Shown piece after piece: positions 17,098 to 25,644 of a stretch of 64,000 nt of DNA; the stretch's first letter is position 1, and each line of letters opens with the position of its first letter. Origin of the DNA: an uncultured Collinsella sp. (GTDB taxonomy: Bacteria > Actinomycetota > Coriobacteriia > Coriobacteriales > Coriobacteriaceae); NCBI GenBank assembly GCA_902492235.1, contig CABUKS010000005.1, positions 15,897-79,896 of the forward strand. Direction: 5' to 3'. The notes under the pieces were generated by a model. That model did no database searches and was not told the origin of the DNA. It saw only the letters and a program-made list of their open reading frames with translations. Both the position numbers and the translations under genes were made by a program.

Positions 17098-18060
17098 ATG
17101 GCAGATCGCGGCATCGTTGCGGTGTTCGGCAGCATGAACATGGACCTTTCGGTGGCGTGCGAGCGCATACCGCGTGCGGGCGAGACCGTCGGCGGCAGCG
17201 GGTTTATCACCAACGCCGGAGGCAAGGGCGCCAATCAGGCCGTAGCTGCCGCGCGTATGGGCGCGTGCACGCACATGATCGGCGCGGTCGGTCGCGATGC
17301 GTTCGGCGCGTCGCTCGTGGCGGGGCTCCAAGACGCCGGCGTGGACTGTGACTTTGTAGTGCATCGCGATGACGTGGAGACGGGAACGGCGACCATCATT
17401 CGCTGCGAGGGCGACAACCGCATCATACTGTCACCGGGCGCCAACCATGCGCTTGCGGGCGCGGACGTTGCCTGCGCGCTGAGGCGTCTGGTGGCCCATG
17501 AGCTCGACGGCGGCGCCAGCGAGATTGCCCCGGCTGCCGGAAGCGTCTTTATCGCCCAGGGCGAATGCGACCTTGCGGCGACGGCCGAGGCGCTTGTTTG
17601 CGCTCACGAGCTGGGGTTCTATACGGTCTTTAATCCAGCGCCCGCCTGCGAGCTGCCTGCGGAGGTCTGGCCTGCGGTCGACCTGGTCTGTCCCAACGAG
17701 ACCGAGTGCCAGGTGCTGACGGGCATTCTGCCCACGGATGACGCGAGCTGCGTCACCGCGCTCAATGCGCTGCTCGACAAGGGTGCCGGGGCTGCGGCCA
17801 TCACGTTGGGCGGTGCCGGCTCGGTTTCGCTCGGCGATGGCGGTGAGCTGCTGCGCATGCCGGCACTTTCGAGTACGGTAGTCGATACCACGGCCGCCGG
17901 CGATACGTTTATCGGCGCGTTGGCGGCGGCTCGCCTAGAGGGCTTGCCGCTCTTTGAGTGCATGGCCGCGGGTGCTCGCGCCTCGGCAGTGACGGTGTCG
18001 CGCCTGGGCGCTCAGCAATCGATTCCCATGCGCACCGAAGTTGAACATTGGTTTGGTTAA
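17098..18060 (+). CDS. rbsK: Ribokinase (PfkB family)
   Basis: 320 residues with the full ribokinase signature: GSMNMDLSV at the N-terminus, NAGGKGANQAVAAARMG (about 40-56), ITLGGAGSV and the catalytic TTAAGDTFIGALA (about 263-275) with the base Asp. It phosphorylates ribose (or a related pentose) at O5. The gene starts 10 bases after GAGGAGG and is followed after 30 bases by a nucleoside hydrolase gene, which would release ribose from nucleosides, so the pair forms a short salvage route. Deoxyribose or another sugar cannot be excluded. Confidence 0.88.
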   Translation: MADRGIVAVFGSMNMDLSVACERIPRAGETVGGSGFITNAGGKGANQAVAAARMGACTHMIGAVGRDAFGASLVAGLQDAGVDCDFVVHRDDVETGTATIIRCEGDNRIILSPGANHALAGADVACALRRLVAHELDGGASEIAPAAGSVFIAQGECDLAATAEALVCAHELGFYTVFNPAPACELPAEVWPAVDLVCPNETECQVLTGILPTDDASCVTALNALLDKGAGAAAITLGGAGSVSLGDGGELLRMPALSSTVVDTTAAGDTFIGALAAARLEGLPLFECMAAGARASAVTVSRLGAQQSIPMRTEVEHWFG

Positions 18061-18090
18061 ACGATAAAGACGGAGAAGCGGAGTAGAACA

Positions 18091-19065
18091 ATGGCAATCA
18101 AGAAGCTGATCCTTGATCTGGATATGGGTGTGGACGATGCGATGGCGCTGGCCTATGCCATCGCGAGCCCCGAGGTGGAGCTCGTGGGCATCACCACGTG
18201 CTTTGGTAACGTGCGCGTCGAGCAATCGGCGCACAATTGCCTGGCGGTGCTCGATCTGCTGGGTCGTCCCGAGGTGCCGGTGTACCTGGGCGCCGACCGT
18301 CCTCTGCAGGCGACTGAGCCTTATACGCCGCCGGCGTCCACCGCGCTCATTCACGGCAAGAACGGCATCGGCGGCGCGAGCGTGCCCGCGTCGCCCTACG
18401 AGCCGGTGGGGGCGACCTCGGCCGACGGCAACGCTGCGGTCGATTATCTGATCGATGCCGCGCGCACCTATGGTCCCGATCTGGTCTACGTAGCGACTGG
18501 CCCGCTCTCCAACCTGGCGCTCGCCCTGGAGCGCGATGCGGCGGCGATGATGTCCATCGGCCGCGTGGTCGTGATGGGCGGCGCCCTTACCGTGCCCGGC
18601 AACGTGAGCGCGGGCGCCGAGGCCAATATGGCGAGCGACCCCGAGGCAGCCGACGCGGTGCTGCGTTCGGGCCGTAAGCTCACCATGGTGGGTCTGGACG
18701 TGACGCATCGCGTGGTGCTCACACGCCGTGACATTGCCGGCTGGACGGGCTCGGGCACCATGGCGGGCTGCGCATTTGCGAGCATGGTCGAGCACTACAT
18801 TGGCTCGTACGAGATGAACGCACCCTACCTGGGTGGTTGTGCGCTGCACGATCCGCTGGCCGTTGCCGTGGCGATCGACCCCACGCTCGTAGGTGCGCTC
18901 GGCTGCAACCTGCGTGTTGATCTGCTGGGCGAGTACCGCGGTCGCACCATCTGCGATGAGCGTCGCCTGTCCGATCCGGACAAGAGCGCGCTTGTGGCAC
19001 TGACCGTGGACGCCCCGCGCTTCCTGTCCGAGTTCAAAACGCGTATGGCCCGCGTCCTGGGCTAA
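18091..19065 (+). CDS. Nucleoside hydrolase (IunH family)
   Basis: 324 residues with the calcium-binding N-terminal signature DLDMGVDDAMAL (Asp9, 11, 15, 16) and the C-terminal GCALHDPLAVAVA, which supplies the late Asp and the active-site His. The enzyme cleaves the N-glycosidic bond of purine or pyrimidine ribonucleosides to base and ribose. It is co-transcribed with ribokinase. Base specificity cannot be read from the sequence. A hairpin-forming repeat that may act as terminator follows the stop codon. Confidence 0.9.
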   Translation: MAIKKLILDLDMGVDDAMALAYAIASPEVELVGITTCFGNVRVEQSAHNCLAVLDLLGRPEVPVYLGADRPLQATEPYTPPASTALIHGKNGIGGASVPASPYEPVGATSADGNAAVDYLIDAARTYGPDLVYVATGPLSNLALALERDAAAMMSIGRVVVMGGALTVPGNVSAGAEANMASDPEAADAVLRSGRKLTMVGLDVTHRVVLTRRDIAGWTGSGTMAGCAFASMVEHYIGSYEMNAPYLGGCALHDPLAVAVAIDPTLVGALGCNLRVDLLGEYRGRTICDERRLSDPDKSALVALTVDAPRFLSEFKTRMARVLG

Positions 19066-19073
19066 GTTGTCTT

Positions 19074-19148
19074 TTTGGGACGGGGCTTTTTTGACTGTTA
19101 TGATTGGTGCGACCATTCGAACCAGCTAAAAGAGCCCGTCCCAAATTG
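19074..19148. repeat. J-family inverted repeat, probable terminator
   Basis: Outer arms TTTGGGACGGG and CCCGTCCCAAA enclose runs of T and A and an inner GGTgcgACC hairpin. The left half in reverse complement recurs at 63922-63947 (AGTCAAAAAAGCCCCGTCC then AAATTGA). Confidence 0.65.
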
Positions 19149-19167
19149 ACTACCGAGAGGATCTGCC

Positions 19168-19656
19168 ATGGAGCGCATTGCGAGCTTTTCCGTTGACCAT
19201 CTGTTGCTTGAGCCCGGCGTGTATGTGAGCCGCATCGACCGCGATCCGGCGACCGGGGCCGCCGTCACCACCTTTGACCTGCGCCTGACCACGCCCAACA
19301 AGGAGCCGGTCATGAACACGGCCGAGTGCCACACCATCGAGCACCTGGGCGCGACGTTCCTTCGCAATCATGCCGAGTGGTCGGGCCGCATTGTCTACTT
19401 TGGCCCCATGGGCTGCCGCACGGGCTTTTACCTGGTTGTGTTTGGCGAGGTGACGAGCGAGGAGATCCTGCCGCTCGTGCGTGAGCTGTTCGAGTTTGTC
19501 GCCGGCTTTGAGGGCGATGTCCCCGGTGCCGCTCCCGAGGAATGCGGTAACTGCCTGGACCAGAACCTCCCCATGGCCAACTGGCTTGCGCGCCGCTACC
19601 TCGACCGCGACCTAGCCGATATCGACGAGAAGCACCTGCACTATCAGCAGGCGTAA
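19168..19656 (+). CDS. luxS: S-ribosylhomocysteine lyase (AI-2 synthase)
   Basis: 162 residues, normal length for LuxS. Metal ligands His55 and His59 are in HTIEHL with catalytic Glu58; Cys83 lies in GCRTGFY and the third metal ligand Cys126 in ECGNCLDQNLPMA. The enzyme splits S-ribosylhomocysteine into homocysteine and DPD, the AI-2 precursor, in the activated methyl cycle. It is a single gene here, with no pfs/mtn neighbour. An imperfect terminator follows. Confidence 0.95.
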   Translation: MERIASFSVDHLLLEPGVYVSRIDRDPATGAAVTTFDLRLTTPNKEPVMNTAECHTIEHLGATFLRNHAEWSGRIVYFGPMGCRTGFYLVVFGEVTSEEILPLVRELFEFVAGFEGDVPGAAPEECGNCLDQNLPMANWLARRYLDRDLADIDEKHLHYQQA

Positions 19657-19685
19657 GGGCTTTATCGCCCAAAACGCGCGCATTG

Positions 19686-19716
19686 GGCGCCTTCGCTTAT
19701 GCGGGGGTGCCTTTTT
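19686..19716 (+). terminator. Terminator behind luxS
   Basis: Imperfect hairpin GGCGCCTTCGC / GCGGGGGTGCC followed by five T. Confidence 0.65.
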
Positions 19717-19800
19717 GCTGAGTGGTCGGGACGAGTGTTTAAAATCGCTTATGTTTGTTCTAGAATGTTCATACTGTCACATAAACGAACAGGAGCGAAC

Positions 19801-20445
19801 ATGCATATCTACTCTGTCAACGATCCCGAGTTCAAGTCCTATGGCAACGTTTGGGATAACGTTCCGTCCGAGCTTACGTCGCCCGTGCTCGAGGCACTCT
19901 CTGCCACGCCCATTCCCGAGGGCAGCAAGTACGTTGCAAGTGCGCCGGAGCTCGAGGACGTCAAGGATGCCGACAAGCTTGGCTTTCTCATGTTTGGTGG
20001 CCGTCCCTTCCAGCTCGGCTGGTGCAACGGCCACAATACACGACTCAACTGCCTGGAGTATCACCGCGCGAGCGAATTCAACCTGGGCGCTCGCGACTTT
20101 ATCCTGCTCGTGGCGCATCGCTGGGAGATCGAGGACGGCAAGCTCGACACCGCGTGCGTCAAGGCGTTTCGCGTGCCGGCGGGTACGGTCGTCGAAGTCT
20201 TCAACACCACGCTCCACTACACGCCGTGCATGGTCGACGACGGTGGCTTCCAGGTGATGGTGGCGCTGCCCGCCGGCACCAACGGCCCGCGCCCCGAGGT
20301 CGCGGCCGACATGCCTGCGGCCGGCGACAGCTACTGCTACTGGAAGGCCGACAAGTGGGTCCTCTGCCATGCTGACAGCCCCAAGGCAGCCGAAGGCGGC
20401 TACGTAGGCCTCATCGGCAAAAATCTCGACATCACCGTGGACTAG
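19801..20445 (+). CDS. DUF4867 family protein
   Basis: 214 residues, soluble, with a cupin-like run of short beta strands (for example GTVVEVFNTTLHYTPCMV, in which His and Glu could bind metal). It reads as DUF4867, a family often found beside sugar isomerase and sugar catabolism genes, but no activity is established that I know of. AGGAG precedes the ATG. The 60 bases upstream hold repeated GTTC/GAAC words, which may be operator half-sites. A strong hairpin repeat follows the stop. Confidence 0.7.
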   Translation: MHIYSVNDPEFKSYGNVWDNVPSELTSPVLEALSATPIPEGSKYVASAPELEDVKDADKLGFLMFGGRPFQLGWCNGHNTRLNCLEYHRASEFNLGARDFILLVAHRWEIEDGKLDTACVKAFRVPAGTVVEVFNTTLHYTPCMVDDGGFQVMVALPAGTNGPRPEVAADMPAAGDSYCYWKADKWVLCHADSPKAAEGGYVGLIGKNLDITVD

Positions 20446-20450
20446 CGCAT

Positions 20451-20501
20451 CGCCCCAAACCACCACAAAGGTGCCTGTCTCCTTTGCGGTGGTTTGGGGC
20501 G
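20451..20501. repeat. D-family palindrome behind the DUF4867 gene
   Basis: 21-bp arms with a single mismatch (CGCCCCAAACCACC.CAAAGG and its complement) around a 9-base loop. A shorter relative is at 60443-60475 and half copies lie near 59309 and in the P-ATPase leader near 33990. No T-run follows. Confidence 0.75.
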
Positions 20502-20614
20502 GGCGGATATCGGGAAGTGCCAGACGGGGGAGGCTGCCGGGCGCCTTGCCGTCTGCGGATTTTGGGACATGCGGCCCGCTTTTTCGACCCATCTGTCGGT
20601 ACACTAAAAGCACT

Positions 20615-22498
20615 ATGGGTACCCGCGAGCGACATATCGGCCACGCGGCCGCCCGATCCGCACCCGTGGCGGATCCCAGGGGCGGCAGGCTCTTCGCCAT
20701 GCCGCGATTCCTTGTTGGCATAACGCATCAGGTGTACCGTCACCGCGTCTTTGCTATCACCGGTGCCATCACCGCGCTGTTCCTCGTGCTTTTGGCAGTC
20801 TTGCCGGCGCTGTTCGCCTTCGACCCCAAACTTTCTAACGCCGTGCCAGCCTATGGCGAGGTGTCCGAAGAGGTCGTGGATGCGCTCGTCCATTCGAGCT
20901 CTCTCCCGCTGCTTGTCGCCGCAATTGTATTTTCAATTTGGGGCGTATCGGTCTATCTGCGCTGTTTGGACTATGTGTTGCGCCGCCGCCTTGTTGCCAT
21001 CGCCACCATCTGCGCCCTGTGGATGATCGAAGTCATTCTCAAGTACAAGTCGTTCACGCCGTTCTATGCCACCGTGCTGTGGTACCTGTACTACGTGCCC
21101 ATGACGCTCATTCCGCTGCTCTACCAGTTGTGTGGTCTGCGCCTTGCGGGTCTGGAGCAACACCGCCTGGGTCGTCGCTACTGCGCTGCGCTGTGGATTG
21201 TGGCCATCCTGCTTATCGGATTTGTGCTCACCAACGATTTTCACCAGCAGGTCTTCCACTTTGACCGTACAAGCGACACCTGGAGCAACGATTACACGTA
21301 CGGCTGGGGTTATTTCGCCGTCCTCGTGTGGACGGCCTTTAACTTTGTGGCCTTTTTTATCCTGGTGGGCCGGTCCTCGTCCTTTCGCATCCAACGTTTC
21401 TCGGGCACGGCGGCGCTCGTGCTGCTGGGCGGCGCGTTCTTTGCCATCTCATATGCGTTGCGTGTGCCCTGGGCATGGAGGCTCAACTTCTCGCTCATCT
21501 ATTGCGTCTTGTGCGTGGCGGCGATGGAAATCTGTCTCGATTGCGGTGTCATTCCGTCATATCACGACATCGCCGGCATTTTCGACACCTTGCCGCTTGA
21601 CCTCAAAGTTCTAACGCGCGACCTGCAGGAAGTCTATGCCACGCCAGTGTCAAAGCCAATGCCGGTAGGCGTGCGCGAGGAGTTGCGGACCCAGGCGCAC
21701 GGCCGCGCCCATGCCTTTGCCGTGGCGTCCGATCCCGATGTGATGTACCGTGCCTTTCCACTGCTGGGCGGATCGGCCCTGCTTGCCCAAGACGTGTCGG
21801 ATCTCAACGAGCTTAACCGTGAACTGGCACATCGTCGTATGGAGCTGCAGCGTCAAAATGAGCTGCTCGCCGCCGACTACGACCTTAAGACGCATCTGGC
21901 AGACCAAGAGGCCGAGACCTTGCTGGTCCAAGACGTGGACCAGGCGCTTGCCCGCGCGCTCGAAGGGATGTACGACCTGCTGAGCTCGCTGCCGCCGTTG
22001 ACCGATGAATCGTCTTCGCACGAGCGTTACCGCATGCTGCAGCGCGCCAAGATGCTTGTCGCCTATTGCAAGCGCAAGGGATCGCTCACGTTGGCGCAGC
22101 ACGGGGAGAGCGGTTTTGATCGCGACCGCATTCAGCTCATCGCCAACGAGCTCGCAAGCGACCTGCGCACCATCGATATCGATTGCGCCTCGATTATCGC
22201 CATACGGCGCCCGATGCACGCCAGTACGGTAAGCGCCCTGTACGACTGCGTGTATGACTTTGCGTTTTTTGCCTACACCACCGACCATCCGGCGCTTATG
22301 TATCACTTGGGCGATCATGACCGATGCAGTGTCGAGCTGCGTGCCGCGCTTTTTTCCAACGATGATGCAGATCTTTCGCAGACGCCCGCTGCGCAAGAGC
22401 TCGAAAGCGCTCTGCAAGGGCGCAACGTGGCATACCGCCTTGAGGGCGAGCCCGGCCAGCTGCGCATGATCGTCTTGATGCCGAGGGCGGGTGAGTGA
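20615..22498 (+). CDS. 7TM sensor protein, probable pseudo-histidine-kinase
   Basis: 627 residues. Seven or eight hydrophobic segments (about 45-330) resemble the histidine-kinase N-terminal 7TM domain (for example VLTNDFHQQVFHF). The cytoplasmic half has a coiled coil (about 405-450), a segment with the helix CKRKGSLTLA known from kinases of this class, and a C-terminal region in the place of the HATPase domain. A His-Asp/Glu H-box, a clear N-box and the glycine loops are missing, so ATP binding is doubtful. The ATG at 20615 has no ribosome site but follows TACACT by 9 bases, suggesting a leaderless mRNA; 20700 is an alternative. It overlaps or abuts the kinase gene. Confidence 0.65.
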   Translation: MGTRERHIGHAAARSAPVADPRGGRLFAMPRFLVGITHQVYRHRVFAITGAITALFLVLLAVLPALFAFDPKLSNAVPAYGEVSEEVVDALVHSSSLPLLVAAIVFSIWGVSVYLRCLDYVLRRRLVAIATICALWMIEVILKYKSFTPFYATVLWYLYYVPMTLIPLLYQLCGLRLAGLEQHRLGRRYCAALWIVAILLIGFVLTNDFHQQVFHFDRTSDTWSNDYTYGWGYFAVLVWTAFNFVAFFILVGRSSSFRIQRFSGTAALVLLGGAFFAISYALRVPWAWRLNFSLIYCVLCVAAMEICLDCGVIPSYHDIAGIFDTLPLDLKVLTRDLQEVYATPVSKPMPVGVREELRTQAHGRAHAFAVASDPDVMYRAFPLLGGSALLAQDVSDLNELNRELAHRRMELQRQNELLAADYDLKTHLADQEAETLLVQDVDQALARALEGMYDLLSSLPPLTDESSSHERYRMLQRAKMLVAYCKRKGSLTLAQHGESGFDRDRIQLIANELASDLRTIDIDCASIIAIRRPMHASTVSALYDCVYDFAFFAYTTDHPALMYHLGDHDRCSVELRAALFSNDDADLSQTPAAQELESALQGRNVAYRLEGEPGQLRMIVLMPRAGE

Positions 22499-22500
22499 CG

Positions 22501-23994
22501 ATGCAGATTTCGCTCATTCTTCCCCAAATCGTTGCGCTCGATGTTGTCTTTGCCCTGGCTGCGTGTCTGCAGACGATCCACGTCCCGCTCATCGCATCGC
22601 GCCGCTCGTCCTATAACCGTAAGGTGATTTGTGCCTACGAGGCGAGCCTTGTGCTTCACCTAATTATTTCGGCGCTCATCTTGTTCGCGTCGTCTGGCTC
22701 ATATCTGGTGGCGCCGCTTGACGTTTGCGCCAGGGCAATGGGCGGAGCGTTGTGGCTCAATGCCGTGATCTTTGCCTACGGCATGGTGCTTATGGTGCAC
22801 TATCGTCGCCCCGTCATGCTGGCCGAACTGTTGCTCGTTGCCGCCGTGACACCGCCGGTGGTGCTTGCCATGGGCTCGGCGTGGGCCACGGTCCTTATCG
22901 CAGAGGGAGCGTTTTTCCTGTTCCGCTCCATTGCGGCGCTCTTGATGGATGTCCGCAACCGCCAGGAGGATATCACCGCGTTCTCGACGATCGAAACCAT
23001 CAACGTGATTCCCGTGGGCATCCTGTATCTGGACCCGAGGGGCCGTCCGCTGCTCATGAACCGCTGCATGCGAAAAAACCTGGTGGAGCTTCATATGCCC
23101 ACCGACCTAGGCGATATGAGCGGTACATGGAACGACCTGCGCAAACTCAGCATGCAAATGCCCGAAAGCAGCCAGAACCGCGTGCGGATTAATCTGGACC
23201 GCTTTGGTGAGGCGCGGGCGGTGGTCGAGGTTTCTCCCGCCGAGATTCGCTTGTTTGTGCACGATGACGTTATGGTTTCGGGCCGCCTCTTCGAGCGCAT
23301 TATCGGCCTGGATGTAACAGAGTATGCGCATGCCCATGATCGCCTGGCGCAAGCCAACCACCTGCTTGAGCTTGCGGGCCAAGAGCTCCAAGCCCAGATC
23401 GAAGAAGTCAAAAAAGTTGCTGACAATGCGGCCTATCTGCGTATGCGCGCTCGCGTGCACGACGTGATCGGGCAGCGCCTGTCCATCCTCCATCGTTATC
23501 TGGAGGAGGGGCGCCTGGATGACGAGTCACTCGAGCAGATCGACCCGCTGCTGCGCTCAATCTCCGACGACTTGCGCAGCGGCGGCGACACCGAACCGGC
23601 AGAGCAATTGGGCGATATCGTCCATGCCTTTGGCCTGGTGAGCGTGCAGATCGATGTGGAGGGCGAGCTGCCAAACGACGCGCGTGTCGCCGCAGCATTT
23701 TTGCAGATTATCCGCGAAGCCTCGACCAATGCCACCAAGCATGCACAGGCCCATCAGGTCCATGTGCGCCTGTGGCAGGAGGGGACAGAAGACGGCGCTG
23801 TCGCGCGGATGGTCGTTTCTAACGACGGCGCGCCTGCACCCGTATCGTATCGCGAGGGAACGGGTATCCCAGGTATGAGGCATGTCGCACAGAATCTGGG
23901 CGGCAGCCTGGAAGTCCACACCGCCCCGCCCTTCACGCTTACGGTGTCCATCCCGCTCGCCTCCAACGCCACGGTCCAAAGGAGAAGTTCATGA
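22501..23994 (+). CDS. Membrane sensor histidine kinase (NarL-partner type)
   Basis: 497 residues. Six or so N-terminal hydrophobic segments (1-150), a PAS-like region (about 160-290), a coiled coil, then a HisKA_3-type dimerisation domain with the phosphoacceptor His320 in RVHDVIGQRLSIL, and an HATPase domain with N-box IIREASTNATKHA, NDG and the GTGIPGMRH loop. It should phosphorylate the response regulator encoded next, whose start overlaps its stop (ATGA). GTG at 22495 is an alternative start overlapping the previous stop; the ATG at 22501 is better spaced from GAGGGCGGG. Confidence 0.85.
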   Translation: MQISLILPQIVALDVVFALAACLQTIHVPLIASRRSSYNRKVICAYEASLVLHLIISALILFASSGSYLVAPLDVCARAMGGALWLNAVIFAYGMVLMVHYRRPVMLAELLLVAAVTPPVVLAMGSAWATVLIAEGAFFLFRSIAALLMDVRNRQEDITAFSTIETINVIPVGILYLDPRGRPLLMNRCMRKNLVELHMPTDLGDMSGTWNDLRKLSMQMPESSQNRVRINLDRFGEARAVVEVSPAEIRLFVHDDVMVSGRLFERIIGLDVTEYAHAHDRLAQANHLLELAGQELQAQIEEVKKVADNAAYLRMRARVHDVIGQRLSILHRYLEEGRLDDESLEQIDPLLRSISDDLRSGGDTEPAEQLGDIVHAFGLVSVQIDVEGELPNDARVAAAFLQIIREASTNATKHAQAHQVHVRLWQEGTEDGAVARMVVSNDGAPAPVSYREGTGIPGMRHVAQNLGGSLEVHTAPPFTLTVSIPLASNATVQRRSS

Positions 23995-24611
23995 TCCGCG
24001 TCCTTATAGTCGAAGACCAGGCCATCCTGCGCGAGAGCCTGGCGCGCTCCGTTGGCGACCAGCCCGATATGACCGTTGTTTCCGCCATTGCCGATGCTTC
24101 CGAGGCCTTGGGTGTCGCGCTCAAGGAGCGCCCGGACATGATACTGATGGACGTGTGCACCGAGCACGATTCCAACGGCATCGTGGCGGCGGCGCGCATC
24201 AAAGAACAACTGCCCGAGTGCCGCGTCATTATCATGACGGGTATGCCCGAAATCACCTTTGTGGACCAGGCGCGCGAGGCGGGCGTCGACAGCTTTGTGT
24301 ACAAGAACGTCGGTATCGACGAGCTATTCGCCGTGATGCGCTCCACGCTGGCGGGTTACTGCACGTTTCCCAAGCCGCCCGAGAGCATCTTCTCGGGCAC
24401 GGCGGCCCTCGACGATGTCGAGCTGTCGATCTTGCGCCTTGCCTGCGAGGGTAAAAGCCGCCGCGAGATCGCGGCCGAGCTGTTTATGAGCGAGGGCACC
24501 ATCAAACGCCGCATCTCGGAGATTCTCAATAAGACCGGCTACGACAACATCATGCGCTTGGCCGTGCGCGCAGTAACGGAGGGCAGCATCGTTCCCAACA
24601 TGGAGCGCTAG
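23991..24611 (+). CDS. NarL/LuxR-type response regulator
   Basis: 206 residues: receiver domain (1-120) with acidic pocket Glu8-Asp9, phosphoacceptor Asp54 (ILMDV) and the Lys of YKN, then a LuxR-type HTH (about 140-200, ILRLACEGKSRREIAAELFMSEGTIKRRISEIL). It overlaps the kinase stop by 4 bases. Target genes are unknown; neither neighbour is an obvious target. Confidence 0.92.
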   Translation: MIRVLIVEDQAILRESLARSVGDQPDMTVVSAIADASEALGVALKERPDMILMDVCTEHDSNGIVAAARIKEQLPECRVIIMTGMPEITFVDQAREAGVDSFVYKNVGIDELFAVMRSTLAGYCTFPKPPESIFSGTAALDDVELSILRLACEGKSRREIAAELFMSEGTIKRRISEILNKTGYDNIMRLAVRAVTEGSIVPNMER

Positions 24612-24636
24612 CGCTCGTTACGCATCGGCATAAAGC

Positions 24637-24671
24637 GGCGGGGCCGCAGGATCAACTCCTGCGGCCCCGCC
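24637..24671. terminator. Strong hairpin between the signalling operon and the lipoprotein gene
   Basis: Perfect 15-bp G+C-rich stem (GGCGGGGCCGCAGGA and complement) with a 5-base loop between converging genes. It lacks a T-run. Confidence 0.7.
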
Positions 24672-24721
24672 TGGCAAGTGCGCGGATGTGTCCGCCAATC
24701 CGCGGCTGATGTTACGTGCCG

Positions 24722-25564
24722 CTACGCGATGGTCACGGTGTAGGAGGCGACGTCCTCATAGGAATCGGTCAGGTAGGCGTCGATGCCGATGGTCGTATTG
24801 ACGAGGTCGTCAAGGCTGTCAAGCTCGCCGCTCGAGAACGTGAATTCCTCGGTGGCGTTGGTGCCGGGCATCAGGTGAGCCGAGAACCAGGGTTCCTTCA
24901 TGGTGCCGTTGACGTTGGTCTTGCCGGAAGGAGCGTAGAAGGTCAGGTCCTTGTCGCTCTTGTTGGTGATGTTGACGACAAAGCCGATGTCGCCCCAGTC
25001 GTCCTTGAACTTCTCGGTGATGGTGATGGTGCACAGGTCGTCATCGGCGACGGTGACGGCGGGGGAGATTTCGATGCTCTGGACGTCGTCGTCTTCGACG
25101 GCCTCATCGATCTCTTCTTCCTTCTCGGCGTTCTCGCGATCCTTCTTCACCGTACCGGACAGATCCTTGTCGGACTTCGTAAAGATAAGCTTGTCGCCTT
25201 CCACCTCGAGGACGAGCTTGTCGTCCTTGAGCTTCAGGTCGTGCGACTCATCTTCGGCGGTAATCGTTACGGTGGTGGCGTCCTTGGCCTCCCATTTCAG
25301 GTCGGCGACCTCAAGGAACATGTCGAGGACGCCCGTGCCGTCTTCGTCGAGGATCAGGATACAGTTGAGGCCCCACTCCTTGAGCATATCCATGTACTCA
25401 TCGGTGAGCTCTTCGCCGTCCAAGGTTCCACCCGAGTACTGCCAGCTGCCGACGAAGTTGGCCTTGGGGTCTTTGCCGCCGCCGCTGCAGCCCGTCAGGG
25501 CAAAGGCGAGCGCCAGGACGCATGTCAGAAATGCGAGTACGGACTTTTTGAACGTTGTCTTCAT
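24722..25564 (-). CDS. Lipoprotein with acidic linker and Ig-like C-terminal domain
   Basis: 280 residues with a type II signal peptide and lipobox FALTGC (Cys about residue 26). The first domain (about 35-135) contains GSWQYSGG and alternating beta strands as in lipocalin-like DUF domains. A Glu/Asp-rich linker follows, then a beta domain (about 170-280) with GDIGFVVNITNKSDKDLTFY, similar in style to DUF4352/DUF5067. The start was moved to the second ATG because AAGGAGG lies between the two. It is the last gene of a minus-strand group that begins with the DUF4428 gene, although an 80-base gap separates it. Confidence 0.75.
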   Translation of the reverse strand: MKTTFKKSVLAFLTCVLALAFALTGCSGGGKDPKANFVGSWQYSGGTLDGEELTDEYMDMLKEWGLNCILILDEDGTGVLDMFLEVADLKWEAKDATTVTITAEDESHDLKLKDDKLVLEVEGDKLIFTKSDKDLSGTVKKDRENAEKEEEIDEAVEDDDVQSIEISPAVTVADDDLCTITITEKFKDDWGDIGFVVNITNKSDKDLTFYAPSGKTNVNGTMKEPWFSAHLMPGTNATEEFTFSSGELDSLDDLVNTTIGIDAYLTDSYEDVASYTVTIA

Positions 25565-25644
25565 GGTGTCCTCCTTCATCGAACGAAACCCATAGAAGCA
25601 AATGCGGGGGTGGCGGATCCCCCGCTCATTACCAGTTAGGGGCG

